Positions 36,901 through 44,546 of a stretch of DNA of 64,000 bases are shown piece after piece. The stretch spans positions 310,001 through 374,000 of the forward strand of contig CANMRV010000001.1 of the NCBI GenBank assembly GCA_947500435.1, written 5' to 3'. Made by a program: the position numbers and the translations under genes. Position 1 is the first letter of the stretch, and every line of letters begins with the position of its first letter. The DNA comes from an uncultured Flavobacteriaceae bacterium. GTDB taxonomy: Bacteria > Bacteroidota > Bacteroidia > Flavobacteriales > Flavobacteriaceae. The notes beneath the pieces were generated by a model. It was not told where the DNA came from. It saw only the letters and a list, made by a program, of their open reading frames with translations, and made no database searches.

Positions 36901-37473
36901 AATGTCAACTTCTTTTATTTGTGGAAGATTTTCTATTTCATCTTCGAGATATTCCGCATACTCTTTTAGTTTTTCAACAGGATAATCTCCCGTGAAATTG
37001 ACGTTCATAATCGGAAAAGATTCCGCCAAGTTTAAATCGAAAATATTTGGTTCTACTTTTGCTCCATTGAAGGTGGGCCAATCTTCACTCGACTTTTCGG
37101 TATCTACTTCATCCTTTACCTTTTGCTTCGCTTGTTCAACCGTAATGTCCTCATCAAATTCTACGGTAATTATCGAATAGTCTTCCTGGGAAGTAGAACT
37201 TGTTTCTACGACGTTACTGACGTTTTTCAATCGGTCTTCTAAAGGGTCGGTTATCAAACGTTCGATGTCCTCTGCCGTATTGCCAGGATAAGGTGTACTT
37301 ACGTAAACTTTTGTTTCAACTATCTCCGGATAATCCTCTCGCGGCATCGATTGATATGCTGAAAAACCTACCCATAAAAGGATAGCAATCATCACAAAAA
37401 TCACCGAGGGATTGTCAATTGCCCAAGATGCTACTTTGAATTCCTTATTGGCGTTTTTCTTTTGTTTACTCAT
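33913..37473 (-). CDS. RND efflux permease (AcrB/MexB-like)
   Basis: 1186 residues, 12 membrane helices, with the two large periplasmic loops of RND pumps. TM1 is preceded by KVASWAIDNPSVIFVMIA; TM4 has LGMLVDNGIVVVENVYRLMSEG, the proton-relay Asp in its usual place; the C-terminal half ends with ITAITTVLGLIPLAIG (RPxxxTAxTT motif KARLRPVILTAITT). Substrate loops differ from drug AcrB and are not diagnostic. The adaptor start overlaps its start region by 8 nt, so translation is coupled. It would pump toxic organics or bile-salt-like compounds out through the TolC partner encoded upstream in the operon. Confidence 0.92.
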   Translation of the reverse strand: MSKQKKNANKEFKVASWAIDNPSVIFVMIAILLWVGFSAYQSMPREDYPEIVETKVYVSTPYPGNTAEDIERLITDPLEDRLKNVSNVVETSSTSQEDYSIITVEFDEDITVEQAKQKVKDEVDTEKSSEDWPTFNGAKVEPNIFDLNLAESFPIMNVNFTGDYPVEKLKEYAEYLEDEIENLPQIKEVDIRGAQKKEVEVAVDVYKMMAAKVSFQDVISAIGNGNMTMSAGNIKTSEQRRTIRVLGEIQEPQELNEFVVKSENGAVYLKDIATVTFDEEDKTTFAREYGESVVMLDIKKRSGTNTIAATQEIRALVKKAQAEYYPADLNISIANDSSDRTLNQVDDLVNSIIFGIILVVTVLMFFLGFRNALFVGFAIPMSMFISFFVLNSLGVIVDSLSFTLNTMVLFGMIMGLGMLVDNGIVVVENVYRLMSEGMSRTEAAKKGIGEIALPIIISTVTTVAAFVPLGLWPGLFGQFMIYFPVTLSVVLGSSLFVALFMNSMLVSQYMEIGDKEISRKGLIRTTAIVGGLGLLILFIGGPARGLGTVMIFTALMLWAYKYAIKGLANSFQNKVMPRFEDWYERRIKHALRGGNVYWYFGVTVVLLLVTFMLFGMSIGSGRTKIEFFPENSPNEVYVYIEYPEGTSIEKTNTITKAIEDRVYNVVKREKYKRDADYNYLVESAVSQVGEGAGNPQTDGGSSSEMPHRGKVTVSMREFKYRNGLDTEELRGAIQADLTGIYPGVSISVEKLAEGPPAGYPVNIELQGKDYDELISTAEDIRNYLNSKNIPFIEELKINVNKSKPSMQVVVDRQKAGELGVAVGQVGNQLRRSLFGEKAGVFKQDGEDYDINVRFNSDLRFDKNALFNQNIIFRDQASGQIKEVPVSAVASQKNSSGFSSIKHRNGNRVVTVYSGLTAGGNPAEVVGNVIKEMENFKGIPDAVKVDYTGEIEEQNKQMNFLVGAFFGGLALIMLILIFQFGGISKPLIIMIAIFLSFIGVFGGLMLTGWSFVIMMTMMGIISLAGIVVNNGVVLLDYTQILIDRKKVKLDMDDKDLLSMKDVTKVITKAGKARLRPVILTAITTVLGLIPLAIGLNIDFASLVTEFDPKIYFGGDNVVFWGPLAWTVIFGLIVATFLTLIIVPVLFNITYRIKTKVRGWRKPEMNLGEELLVKDEEYEVLPKTGTSD

Positions 37474-38647
37474 CGTTCTCCGTATTTAGGATTTGAACAT
37501 TTTGCCCTTCTTTAACCGTTCTGGCTCCCTCTTTAATTAGAAGGTCGCCATCGTTAATACCTGAAAGAGCTTCTACCAAACTTCCCTGGGTTTTTCCAGT
37601 TTGGATTATTCTTCTAGTTGCCACGGCCTTGTTATCATTTGGCTCTGAGGCCACATAAACGTACTGTTCTCCATCTGCATTTTCAGAAATAATTCCTTGG
37701 GGAATTAGAATGGCATCGTCGCTGCTATAATCGTTCAAACTAACTCGGGCGGATAGATTGGGCTTAATATTCCCTTTTTTATTCGGAACAGGAATTTCAA
37801 CACTAAATGCTCTGTTGCTAGGGTTAATAAAGTTACCGGTCTGACGTATTTTAGAAATAACCGTATCTCCAAGTACCGGGAAATATACTTTGGCTTCTTT
37901 ACCTTTAGAAATACCACCTAAGTTGTTTTCAGGAACATCCACCGTAATATACATATCGGAAAGATTCACGATTCGGAATACCTCTGCACCAGGGCCGGGT
38001 GATACAACTGTACCTTGGTCCTTGATAACGTCATCAATAATACCTGAGAAAGGGGCCCGAATGGTTGACTTACCTAGTTGGCTCTGAGCCTGCTTCACTG
38101 CATTTTCAGTAGCCTCGTAGCTTGATTTTGCCTGCAGATATTGTATTTCAGAACCTATCTTCTGTTCCCATAAACGTTTTTGACGTTCAAAAGTCGTTTT
38201 TGCCAATTCAGCTTGTGTTTTCAACTGTGATACTTGACTCCCCATTCCTCCATCATCAATTGATGCCAAAAGTTGTCCTTTCTTTACACGTTGGCCTTCC
38301 TTAACATATACACGTTGTAACGTACCCGCCATTTCTGGATAAATCAATACATTTTGCTTTGTTTTTACATCGCCTTGTAATTCCAAAAAGTGATCAAACT
38401 TTTCACCCTTGGCCGTTAAGATGGTTACCAAAGGAAGTTTTTCTACGCCTGATTTCGCAGCGATAACAGAATCCAATAGTTGAAGGTCTTTTTCTATTGC
38501 TCTTTGCTGCTCTGAGATTTCGGTTTTTTTGGCACGAAGGGTTTCTAGGTTACCTTGAGCGATTAAATCACTAATGGACTTTTCACCATTATTTCCGCAT
38601 GCTGCAAGTGTAACAACTGCAATAAGGATAAAGATTATTTTTTTCAT
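37466..38647 (-). CDS. RND efflux adaptor (membrane fusion protein)
   Basis: 393 residues, lipoprotein with Cys17 (LAACGNNG). A coiled-coil hairpin is at about 30-60 and 135-195, with the lipoyl halves GTLQRVYVKEGQRVKKGQLLA (about 109) and STIRAPFSGIIDDVIKDQG (about 196). It links the inner-membrane permease to the TolC protein in the periplasm. Its gene lies between tolC-like and permease genes of the same operon and overlaps the permease start by 8 nt. Confidence 0.92.
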   Translation of the reverse strand: MKKIIFILIAVVTLAACGNNGEKSISDLIAQGNLETLRAKKTEISEQQRAIEKDLQLLDSVIAAKSGVEKLPLVTILTAKGEKFDHFLELQGDVKTKQNVLIYPEMAGTLQRVYVKEGQRVKKGQLLASIDDGGMGSQVSQLKTQAELAKTTFERQKRLWEQKIGSEIQYLQAKSSYEATENAVKQAQSQLGKSTIRAPFSGIIDDVIKDQGTVVSPGPGAEVFRIVNLSDMYITVDVPENNLGGISKGKEAKVYFPVLGDTVISKIRQTGNFINPSNRAFSVEIPVPNKKGNIKPNLSARVSLNDYSSDDAILIPQGIISENADGEQYVYVASEPNDNKAVATRRIIQTGKTQGSLVEALSGINDGDLLIKEGARTVKEGQNVQILNTENDE

Positions 38648-38676
38648 GTTGCTATTATTAAGGATTGATGTTTTTC

Positions 38677-40026
38677 TCAGGATTTGTTATTCAAAATAGT
38701 CTCAAGTTCTGTTTTCTTATTGATGACCTCAACCATACTTTGCAAATACGTTTGTTGGGCATCGTATAACTGAGTCTGTGCTTGGCGTAGCTCGAAACTA
38801 CTGGCTAAACCTTCGGCGTATTTGATTTGATTTTTGTTCTCAATTCTTTCTGCAAGGTTGAGATTGCTTTTGGCGGTTTCATATTGTTCAATGGCCAAAA
38901 TATAATTGCTTTTAGAGCTTTCAAGCTGTAACCGAATCTGCTCTTCTGCCTCGCTTAGTTGAGTCTTAGCTTTTTCCAATGCTATTTTAGCTCTAGCGGT
39001 TCCAGCATTTCGTTTGCCCGAGCTGAAAATTGGAATACTTAAATCGAAACCTAAAACTGATGAATCAAACCACTGCTGATCACTACTAAGAAAATTAAAG
39101 TCATCCGCGAAACCTGCCGTGCCGTAGTTTATAAATGAATTCAAGGTGGGCAAAGCACGACTTTTAGCCAATTTCCATTCATAGTAGCGCTGTTGATTAA
39201 GGTTGGTTGCCAATTTAAAGTCTACATTGTTTTCCATATTAAATTCGGATTCTAAAAGACCAAAATCAATTTGTCTTTGTGCCAAATCATCCAGATTTTC
39301 TTCAAGTTTGGTTGGAGCATCAATGGCAATGCCCATCACCAAATTCAACATTTGCAACGTAATACCTTTTAAACGAATGGCATTCTTCAATTGGTTGTCT
39401 ACAGACGATAAAGTGATTTGAAGTTGTTCAACACTTTCTTCATCTCCAAGGCCATTTTCATAGATTTTTGTAGTTTCAAAAAGGTTCTTTTCGAGGTTAG
39501 CCTTATTCTTTTCAAATATGGTGACACTTTCCTCAGCAAGTAACACATTGCCATAAGCTTCGGTGACAGCCTTGCGAACTTCCAAGTCCGTTTTCTCTTT
39601 GTTATTTTGACTATAGCTTAAAAATGCTTTAGTCGCCTGTACACCGACAATATAAGATCCGTCAAAAATTTGTTGTCTTAAGGTAGCAGTTGCATTTGCT
39701 TGTTGCGCTTGCCCAAATACGATAGGTACAAATTCCCCAGGTTCGCCACCTGCAAATTCAGCAGGAATTAAAGAAACAGGCTGCTTCAGTTGATTTTGAT
39801 AGCCAATAGCGCCAGTAATTTGTGGAAGCCCAGTTGCAATAGTTTCCCATTTTTGCTTTTTAGCGTCGATTAGATCGCGATCAGCATTGATAGCACTATA
39901 GTTGTTTTTTAGGGCAAAGTCAATGGCCTCTTGCAGAGTGAAACTATCTGTATTAGTTACTTCTTCTTGAGAGAATCCTATACTTAGGGTAAGAAAAGTA
40001 AAGAAGGTTAAAATATGATTTCGCAT
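38677..40026 (-). CDS. TolC family outer membrane efflux protein
   Basis: 449 residues. Signal peptide ends IGFSQ. The two internal repeats of the family are visible as long helical hairpins (KAVTEAYGNVLLAEESVTIFEKNK near 155; RIENKNQIKYAEGLASSFELRQAQTQL near 385), the latter with the typical G-x-x-S-x-x-E-L-x-x-A segment. It supplies the outer membrane channel for the RND pump encoded next. First structural gene of the operon, 1 nt after tetR. Confidence 0.92.
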   Translation of the reverse strand: MRNHILTFFTFLTLSIGFSQEEVTNTDSFTLQEAIDFALKNNYSAINADRDLIDAKKQKWETIATGLPQITGAIGYQNQLKQPVSLIPAEFAGGEPGEFVPIVFGQAQQANATATLRQQIFDGSYIVGVQATKAFLSYSQNNKEKTDLEVRKAVTEAYGNVLLAEESVTIFEKNKANLEKNLFETTKIYENGLGDEESVEQLQITLSSVDNQLKNAIRLKGITLQMLNLVMGIAIDAPTKLEENLDDLAQRQIDFGLLESEFNMENNVDFKLATNLNQQRYYEWKLAKSRALPTLNSFINYGTAGFADDFNFLSSDQQWFDSSVLGFDLSIPIFSSGKRNAGTARAKIALEKAKTQLSEAEEQIRLQLESSKSNYILAIEQYETAKSNLNLAERIENKNQIKYAEGLASSFELRQAQTQLYDAQQTYLQSMVEVINKKTELETILNNKS

Positions 40027-40027
40027 G

Positions 40028-40633
40028 CTATCCTTGATTTGAATTGATGATTTTGTTTAATATTTTTCGTCCTTTAGGGGTAACTATTCCACGGAGATGG
40101 TACTCTAAAAAGTAATCTTCCAATGTGGTCATTTTGAATTCTGTATTTGGGAAAAGACTATTGTCTTTAATGGCAAAGGCTCCTGAATAATAGATACGTG
40201 AGACAAAATCAACATCAAGATTTGGTCTATAGATACCAAGCTCAAGCCCTCTTTTGATATTGTCGACAACGCATACCAACATTACTTCATATTCTTTGAC
40301 CTTTAATACTTCATATATTTTTGGATAATACTTTTGTAACTGATACTGAGGTGAAGATTTCTCATCCTTTAGATGCATCATTACAAACTTCTTGATTTCA
40401 TAAAGCTCTTTAATCGGATTTTTCTCCAGAGAACATATCTGGTCTATACCACTTGAAATAACATGAAATAGATAATCGGTACTCTCTTCTACCAATTTAG
40501 TCTTGTTTTCATAGTGTGCGTAAATGGTTTTTTTGGAAATGCCCATGCCATTGGCAATATCATCCATGGTAACACTTTTGAACCCTAGGCTCAAAAACAT
40601 ATCAATCGCTTTATGTAAAATCTTTTCCTTCAT
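40028..40633 (-). CDS. TetR/AcrR family repressor of the efflux operon
   Basis: 201 residues. The N-terminal helix-turn-helix is KSVTMDDIANGMGISKKTIY followed by AHYENK (about 20-46); the rest is the helical ligand-binding domain without a recognisable ligand signature. It is the first gene of the tetR-tolC-adaptor-permease operon, with a large palindrome overlapping its promoter, so it probably represses itself and the pump until an inducer binds. Confidence 0.9.
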   Translation of the reverse strand: MKEKILHKAIDMFLSLGFKSVTMDDIANGMGISKKTIYAHYENKTKLVEESTDYLFHVISSGIDQICSLEKNPIKELYEIKKFVMMHLKDEKSSPQYQLQKYYPKIYEVLKVKEYEVMLVCVVDNIKRGLELGIYRPNLDVDFVSRIYYSGAFAIKDNSLFPNTEFKMTTLEDYFLEYHLRGIVTPKGRKILNKIINSNQG

Positions 40634-40647
40634 GACGTTTCGGACGC

Positions 40648-40655
40648 CAAATATA
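40648..40655 (-). promoter_or_regulatory. -7 element of the tetR efflux operon
   Basis: On the minus strand TATATTTG matches TAnnTTTG exactly, 14 nt before the tetR ATG. The upstream -33 region is covered by the operator palindrome. Confidence 0.7.
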
Positions 40656-40659
40656 GGAC

Positions 40660-40689
40660 AGGAAACTTTAAAAACATTTAAAGTTTCCT
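40660..40689. promoter_or_regulatory. TetR operator palindrome
   Basis: AGGAAACTTTAAA (40660-40672) and TTTAAAGTTTCCT (40677-40689) are perfect 13-bp inverted arms separated by AACA. Length and position, immediately upstream of the -7 element over the -33 region, fit a TetR-family dimer site. Confidence 0.75.
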
Positions 40690-40726
40690 AAGTTTTACAT
40701 TTTTTTAACATTGTAAATGACAATTA

Positions 40727-41134
40727 TCATTGTCCGTCATTTTGTTGACGTTCTACATAAACGTTAAATGCTTTTTCTCCTTCATCTTTCCAGAATTCAT
40801 CATAAAACTCCCATTTTGAAAAATCACTTTTGCAAGAATCGTTCATCTTGTTTCTGAATTGTTTACGCCCTTTTTTGGAATGGCTTTTATGACCTTTACC
40901 CTCAAAATTTCCAAACAATAGCTTTGCCATGACTAAAATGCCTACTGCTTTCCAATAGCTAAGAACCGGTAACCCGAAAACGTCTGGCATCAACCAATTC
41001 CATAATAACATAAATCCGTAACCGAATAGCAAAAGGAAGACGATTGCTGCGACAATCATAAATACTACTTTGAAAAACCCCTTGAAGAAGGTCTCTACTT
41101 TGCTTTTTACTTGATGTTCTACATATTCTTTCAT
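40727..41134 (-). CDS. Membrane protein next to an ECF sigma factor (possible anti-sigma partner)
   Basis: 135 residues: an amphipathic N-terminus (KSKVETFFKGFFK), two membrane helices (about 22-50 and 60-78, the second with FGLPVLSYWKAVGILVMAKLLFG), then a long basic/acidic cytoplasmic tail (SHSKKGRKQFRNKM, FWKDEGEKAF). It starts 10 nt after the sigma factor stop. By position it could anchor or control the sigma factor, but it lacks the zinc motif of standard anti-sigma factors, so this is inference. Confidence 0.65.
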   Translation of the reverse strand: MKEYVEHQVKSKVETFFKGFFKVVFMIVAAIVFLLLFGYGFMLLWNWLMPDVFGLPVLSYWKAVGILVMAKLLFGNFEGKGHKSHSKKGRKQFRNKMNDSCKSDFSKWEFYDEFWKDEGEKAFNVYVERQQNDGQ

Positions 41135-41144
41135 AGGTATAATT

Positions 41145-41687
41145 TTAATTCTTAGTTTCTTTTTTTGTTTCTAATTCTTTGAACAGTAATGCAATTGCCC
41201 GGTGGCGTTGTGACATTAGAGTCCCTTTGGGAATGCCCATTTGCATTGACAACTCACTATAGGTGTACCCTTCAAAATCAATAGCTTTTATAATATTTCG
41301 ATATACAGGTTTTAAGTTGATAATCGCTTTTTTGAGTTCCTTTTTCATCTCTTCGGAATATCCGTTATCTGATTTTCCGTAAAACAGTTCTGTGAACTGG
41401 CTTAACTTTGTCCCCATGTCATTTTCAATGTGTACTTGCTCTTTTTTAGTTCGCATGATGTCTATAATTCTGTTGCGTATGGAATTATATACAAAGCCAG
41501 CAATGTTGTGAATTGGTGAGGCCGTATCAGGTCTTGAGAATAATTTTAGTGCTACATCTTGAACAATATCTTCAGCATCTCTATCTGACGCATCATCAAT
41601 TCTTGATTGCGTGTAGGTTTTTAATGAATGATATTCCTCATTAAAAAAGGTCCTTAGATTTTTATAGTTTTCTGAATCAGAAACCAT
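41145..41687 (-). CDS. ECF-type RNA polymerase sigma factor
   Basis: 180 residues. Region 2 includes DRDAEDIVQDVALKLF (about 33-48) and VYNSIRNRIIDIMR; region 4 contains the helix-turn-helix SELSMQMGIPKGTLMSQRHRAI (about 143-164, shown in two parts SELSMQMGIPKG / TLMSQRHRAI). A transcription initiation factor for an unknown stress regulon. Co-transcribed with the membrane protein gene. Confidence 0.88.
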   Translation of the reverse strand: MVSDSENYKNLRTFFNEEYHSLKTYTQSRIDDASDRDAEDIVQDVALKLFSRPDTASPIHNIAGFVYNSIRNRIIDIMRTKKEQVHIENDMGTKLSQFTELFYGKSDNGYSEEMKKELKKAIINLKPVYRNIIKAIDFEGYTYSELSMQMGIPKGTLMSQRHRAIALLFKELETKKETKN

Positions 41688-41808
41688 TCAAGAGTTGCTT
41701 TTGATCGATCTTCAATTATAAAGACGACGAATTAAAAAACTATTGCGTTTTTAATCGGTTTTCTTTTGAACATTTGACGTTTATGTAACTTATTTGTAAC
41801 AATGGATG

Positions 41809-41816
41809 TATTTTTG
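41809..41816 (+). promoter_or_regulatory. -7 element of the polyprenyl synthase gene
   Basis: TATTTTTG, a full TAnnTTTG match, ends 15 nt before the ATG at 41832. It makes the upstream in-frame ATG at 41802 unlikely as a start because it would lie before the transcription start. Confidence 0.6.
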
Positions 41817-41831
41817 AAGAAAATCTGCTGC

Positions 41832-42806
41832 ATGCATTCAATCGAACATTATCGAAATGAATTCATTTCGTATCTAGAGTCCAAAACCACTACTAGAGAA
41901 CCGATTAACCTTTACGAACCTATAACTTATATATTGAGTTTAGGGGGAAAACGTTTGCGCCCTGTTCTGGTTCTTATGGCTACCGAAGTGTTTGGAACGA
42001 AGTATAAAAATGCACTTGATGCTGCTTTGGCTATTGAGGTTTTTCATAACTTTTCTTTGGTACATGATGATATTATGGATGACGCTCCTTTGCGAAGAGG
42101 TAAAGAAACGGTTCACGAAAAATGGGATGTCAATACAGGCATACTTTCAGGTGATGCGATGCTTATCAACGCGTATCAGTTGTTTGAAAATTATGAAGGT
42201 GAGACCTTCCGTGATTTGGCCAAATTATTTAGCAAAACTGCTATTGAAGTTTGCGAAGGGCAGCAATATGATGTCGACTTTGAAACGAGAGATGATGTTA
42301 CTATCACCGAGTACTTAAAAATGATTGAATTTAAAACCGCGGTGTTGGTTGCAGCCGCATTAAAAATGGGAGGAATAGTAGCAAATGCCTCTATAGATGA
42401 CCAGAATAGTATTTATGAATTCGGTCGGAATTTGGGTATCGCCTTTCAACTTCAAGATGACTACTTAGACGCCTTCGGAGACCCTAAAACTTTTGGAAAA
42501 CAGGTAGGTGGTGATATCATAGAGAACAAAAAGACCTTTTTATACTTGAAAGCATTGGAAATGGGGACAGCGATTCAAAAGAAAGAACTTTCAGATTTGT
42601 TTTCCATTCAACCCCAAGACCCTTCGGATAAAATCAAAACCATCAAATCCATTTTCAAAGACAGTGGTTCTGCTGAACTCACCCAGTTGGAAATTGTAGC
42701 GTATACTGAAAAAGCTTTTGCAGTACTTGAGGAGCTGAAAATATCCGATGATAAAAAAGATTTGTTACATCTGTTTGGAGAAAATTTGATGCGTAGAAAA
42801 GTGTAA
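41832..42806 (+). CDS. Polyprenyl diphosphate synthase
   Basis: 324 residues from the ATG at 41832. It condenses isopentenyl diphosphate onto an allylic diphosphate. The first aspartate-rich motif VHDDIMDDAPLRRG is near residue 77, the second FQLQDDYLDAFGD near 205. The residues before the first motif (FHNFSL, with bulky Phe) would limit chain length, suggesting farnesyl- or geranylgeranyl-type product. Located near lycopene cyclase, but product chain length cannot be fixed from sequence. Confidence 0.88.
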   Translation: MHSIEHYRNEFISYLESKTTTREPINLYEPITYILSLGGKRLRPVLVLMATEVFGTKYKNALDAALAIEVFHNFSLVHDDIMDDAPLRRGKETVHEKWDVNTGILSGDAMLINAYQLFENYEGETFRDLAKLFSKTAIEVCEGQQYDVDFETRDDVTITEYLKMIEFKTAVLVAAALKMGGIVANASIDDQNSIYEFGRNLGIAFQLQDDYLDAFGDPKTFGKQVGGDIIENKKTFLYLKALEMGTAIQKKELSDLFSIQPQDPSDKIKTIKSIFKDSGSAELTQLEIVAYTEKAFAVLEELKISDDKKDLLHLFGENLMRRKV

Positions 42807-42871
42807 TAGTCTCTAAATACGTTGATCAAAGCAACCTATTTATAAAACCGTATCTTATTGAAAAACAAGGC

Positions 42872-43312
42872 ATGAGACAATTGCTTTTCCTTTTGCTCAG
42901 TTTCTGCTTCCTTTTCGGATGCGACAAGGACGAGTTCTTAGTTGACTCTTTCATCGATTGTGAATCGTCATCAACTAATTTTGATGAATTTCGTAATAAA
43001 TTACTAGGAGATTGGCAATTAAAAGAGATAACCTGTGGTCTTTGTTCTGGGGATTTTCCCAGAAAAACAGAAGGGGATGTACGGCTAACTTTTAAAACGG
43101 ATAACTCTTTTATAGTTGAAGAGAATTCAAAAACCCTAGAACTTGGCAAATGGGAAGTTTTAACGAATGAATTCGGGTCAAATATTTCAGTTGAGGTTGA
43201 AGATGGGTATCCTGAATATTTGCCGGGAACTATAGGGCTTTGTAAAAACCAACTTTTTGCTGATTTGACCTATTTAGATCAGTTAGGCTATTTGTATGTG
43301 AGGATTGATTGA
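42872..43312 (+). CDS. Small lipoprotein with lipocalin-like fold, unknown
   Basis: 146 residues. Lipobox LFGC (Cys17). The mature part begins with a Cys-containing linker and then LLGDWQLKEITCG (about 45-57), the G-x-W-x-L start typical of small lipocalin-like lipoproteins. Three further cysteines (CESS, CGLC, LCKN) may form disulphides. No operon partner; convergent with crtY. Confidence 0.65.
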   Translation: MRQLLFLLLSFCFLFGCDKDEFLVDSFIDCESSSTNFDEFRNKLLGDWQLKEITCGLCSGDFPRKTEGDVRLTFKTDNSFIVEENSKTLELGKWEVLTNEFGSNISVEVEDGYPEYLPGTIGLCKNQLFADLTYLDQLGYLYVRID

Positions 43313-43354
43313 AGCTTTTGTTAAAATTGTAGCATACAACATCTAGACAAAAAT

Positions 43355-44506
43355 CTAAAAAATTCTTTCCCGAAAAGCCTTAATAAAAGGCTTTTTCGGA
43401 CAGCCTCGTATATATTTGAAGTCCTCTAAAATGTTAGTTTGTTCATCTAAAAACCTAAAAATCAGCTTGGGATTTCTATTCTTGAATAAGGTTTCAAAAA
43501 TGTGATAACCTTTTGCATTGTCTTTATAGAGTACATCTAAAAACAGCAAATCATAAAACCAAAAACGATTTTTGAAACTCAAACTATTCAAAGGTTTTCC
43601 GGTTTTGATATATTCAAGTAATACGGGAATTTTTCTAGCCGTACTGGCAAAGGTATATCCTGTACTCGGTTTGGCCCAACCTCCCGCAGTGCCTATATAG
43701 CGAACGTTTTGCGTGTGATGCTCCTTAAAATCATAACAAGTCATAGGAATACTACCCATTTCGGTTTCTAAGATTTCATAGTCTGTAGTGTCCAATTCCT
43801 TTTGCAGATATTCTTTAATGGCTGATTCGTATTCTTCCTTTGGTAATAAATCCTCAGAAAACAGGGTGTGTTCAATAAGTGCCTCGTTTTCTGAAGTGGG
43901 TAATACATACATAAAACGTGTATTTCCTTTTTGTTCAATTGAAAAGTCCATATAGGTGGCTTGATCAGCATCGAAAACAGGTTTCGTAGTTTTTACAAAC
44001 CAGCCTACAAAATGCTGCTGGAGCACCGGATACTTTTCTTGATGCTTAGCCATTCCATAGTTAAAAATGCTATTGAAGACCTTTCCTCCTAAATATGTTT
44101 CTTGTGAGGTAGAAATTTTTACAATTTCACCATCATCTGATACCGCTGTAACTTCAGCTTGTTTAAAAACAATTCCAGGATGTGCCTCAATCCGTTGTAA
44201 AAGGGAATTATAAAAGTCAATCCCACGAACCATTTTATAGGTATATGGATTGATATTAAAGCGCTTCGAAAATTGCTTCCCACCGAAATAAATATGATTC
44301 CATTTTTTATGAACTATGGAATCGAATTGTCCTTCTCCCTTTTCCCAAAAGCACCAGGTGCGGTCGTTTTTTTGTTTGGTGTCTTTGTCTAAGAGGAGGA
44401 TAGATTTTCCCTTGAAGAAATCATCGGAAATGATGGCATCGGCAAGCATTAATCCCGCAGCCCCGGCACCAATTATAATGTAATCAAAAAGAGAAGAATT
44501 ATTCAA
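43355..44506 (-). CDS. crtY: Lycopene beta-cyclase
   Basis: 383 residues. It cyclises lycopene to beta-carotene, a membrane-associated FAD/NAD(P)-dependent step of carotenoid (flexirubin/zeaxanthin-type pigment) synthesis. The Rossmann motif YIIIGAGAAGLMLADAI is at 9-25, RTWCFWEK at 49-56, and GTAGGWAKPSTGYTFAST near 270-287; these are the CrtY family signatures. The crtEIB and crtZ genes are not in the window. 41 nt upstream ends the metal-type TonB receptor gene. Confidence 0.9.
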   Translation of the reverse strand: MNNSSLFDYIIIGAGAAGLMLADAIISDDFFKGKSILLLDKDTKQKNDRTWCFWEKGEGQFDSIVHKKWNHIYFGGKQFSKRFNINPYTYKMVRGIDFYNSLLQRIEAHPGIVFKQAEVTAVSDDGEIVKISTSQETYLGGKVFNSIFNYGMAKHQEKYPVLQQHFVGWFVKTTKPVFDADQATYMDFSIEQKGNTRFMYVLPTSENEALIEHTLFSEDLLPKEEYESAIKEYLQKELDTTDYEILETEMGSIPMTCYDFKEHHTQNVRYIGTAGGWAKPSTGYTFASTARKIPVLLEYIKTGKPLNSLSFKNRFWFYDLLFLDVLYKDNAKGYHIFETLFKNRNPKLIFRFLDEQTNILEDFKYIRGCPKKPFIKAFRERIF

Positions 44507-44546
44507 AAAAGAAGATTAGGTTATTTCTTTCAAAAATAGGTATTAA

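Noticed and set aside
40717..40732. Inverted repeat GACAAT-TATC-ATTGTC at the end of the 40.7-kb gene
   Set aside because: Six-bp arms with no solid T run on the minus strand; too weak to call a terminator or operator.
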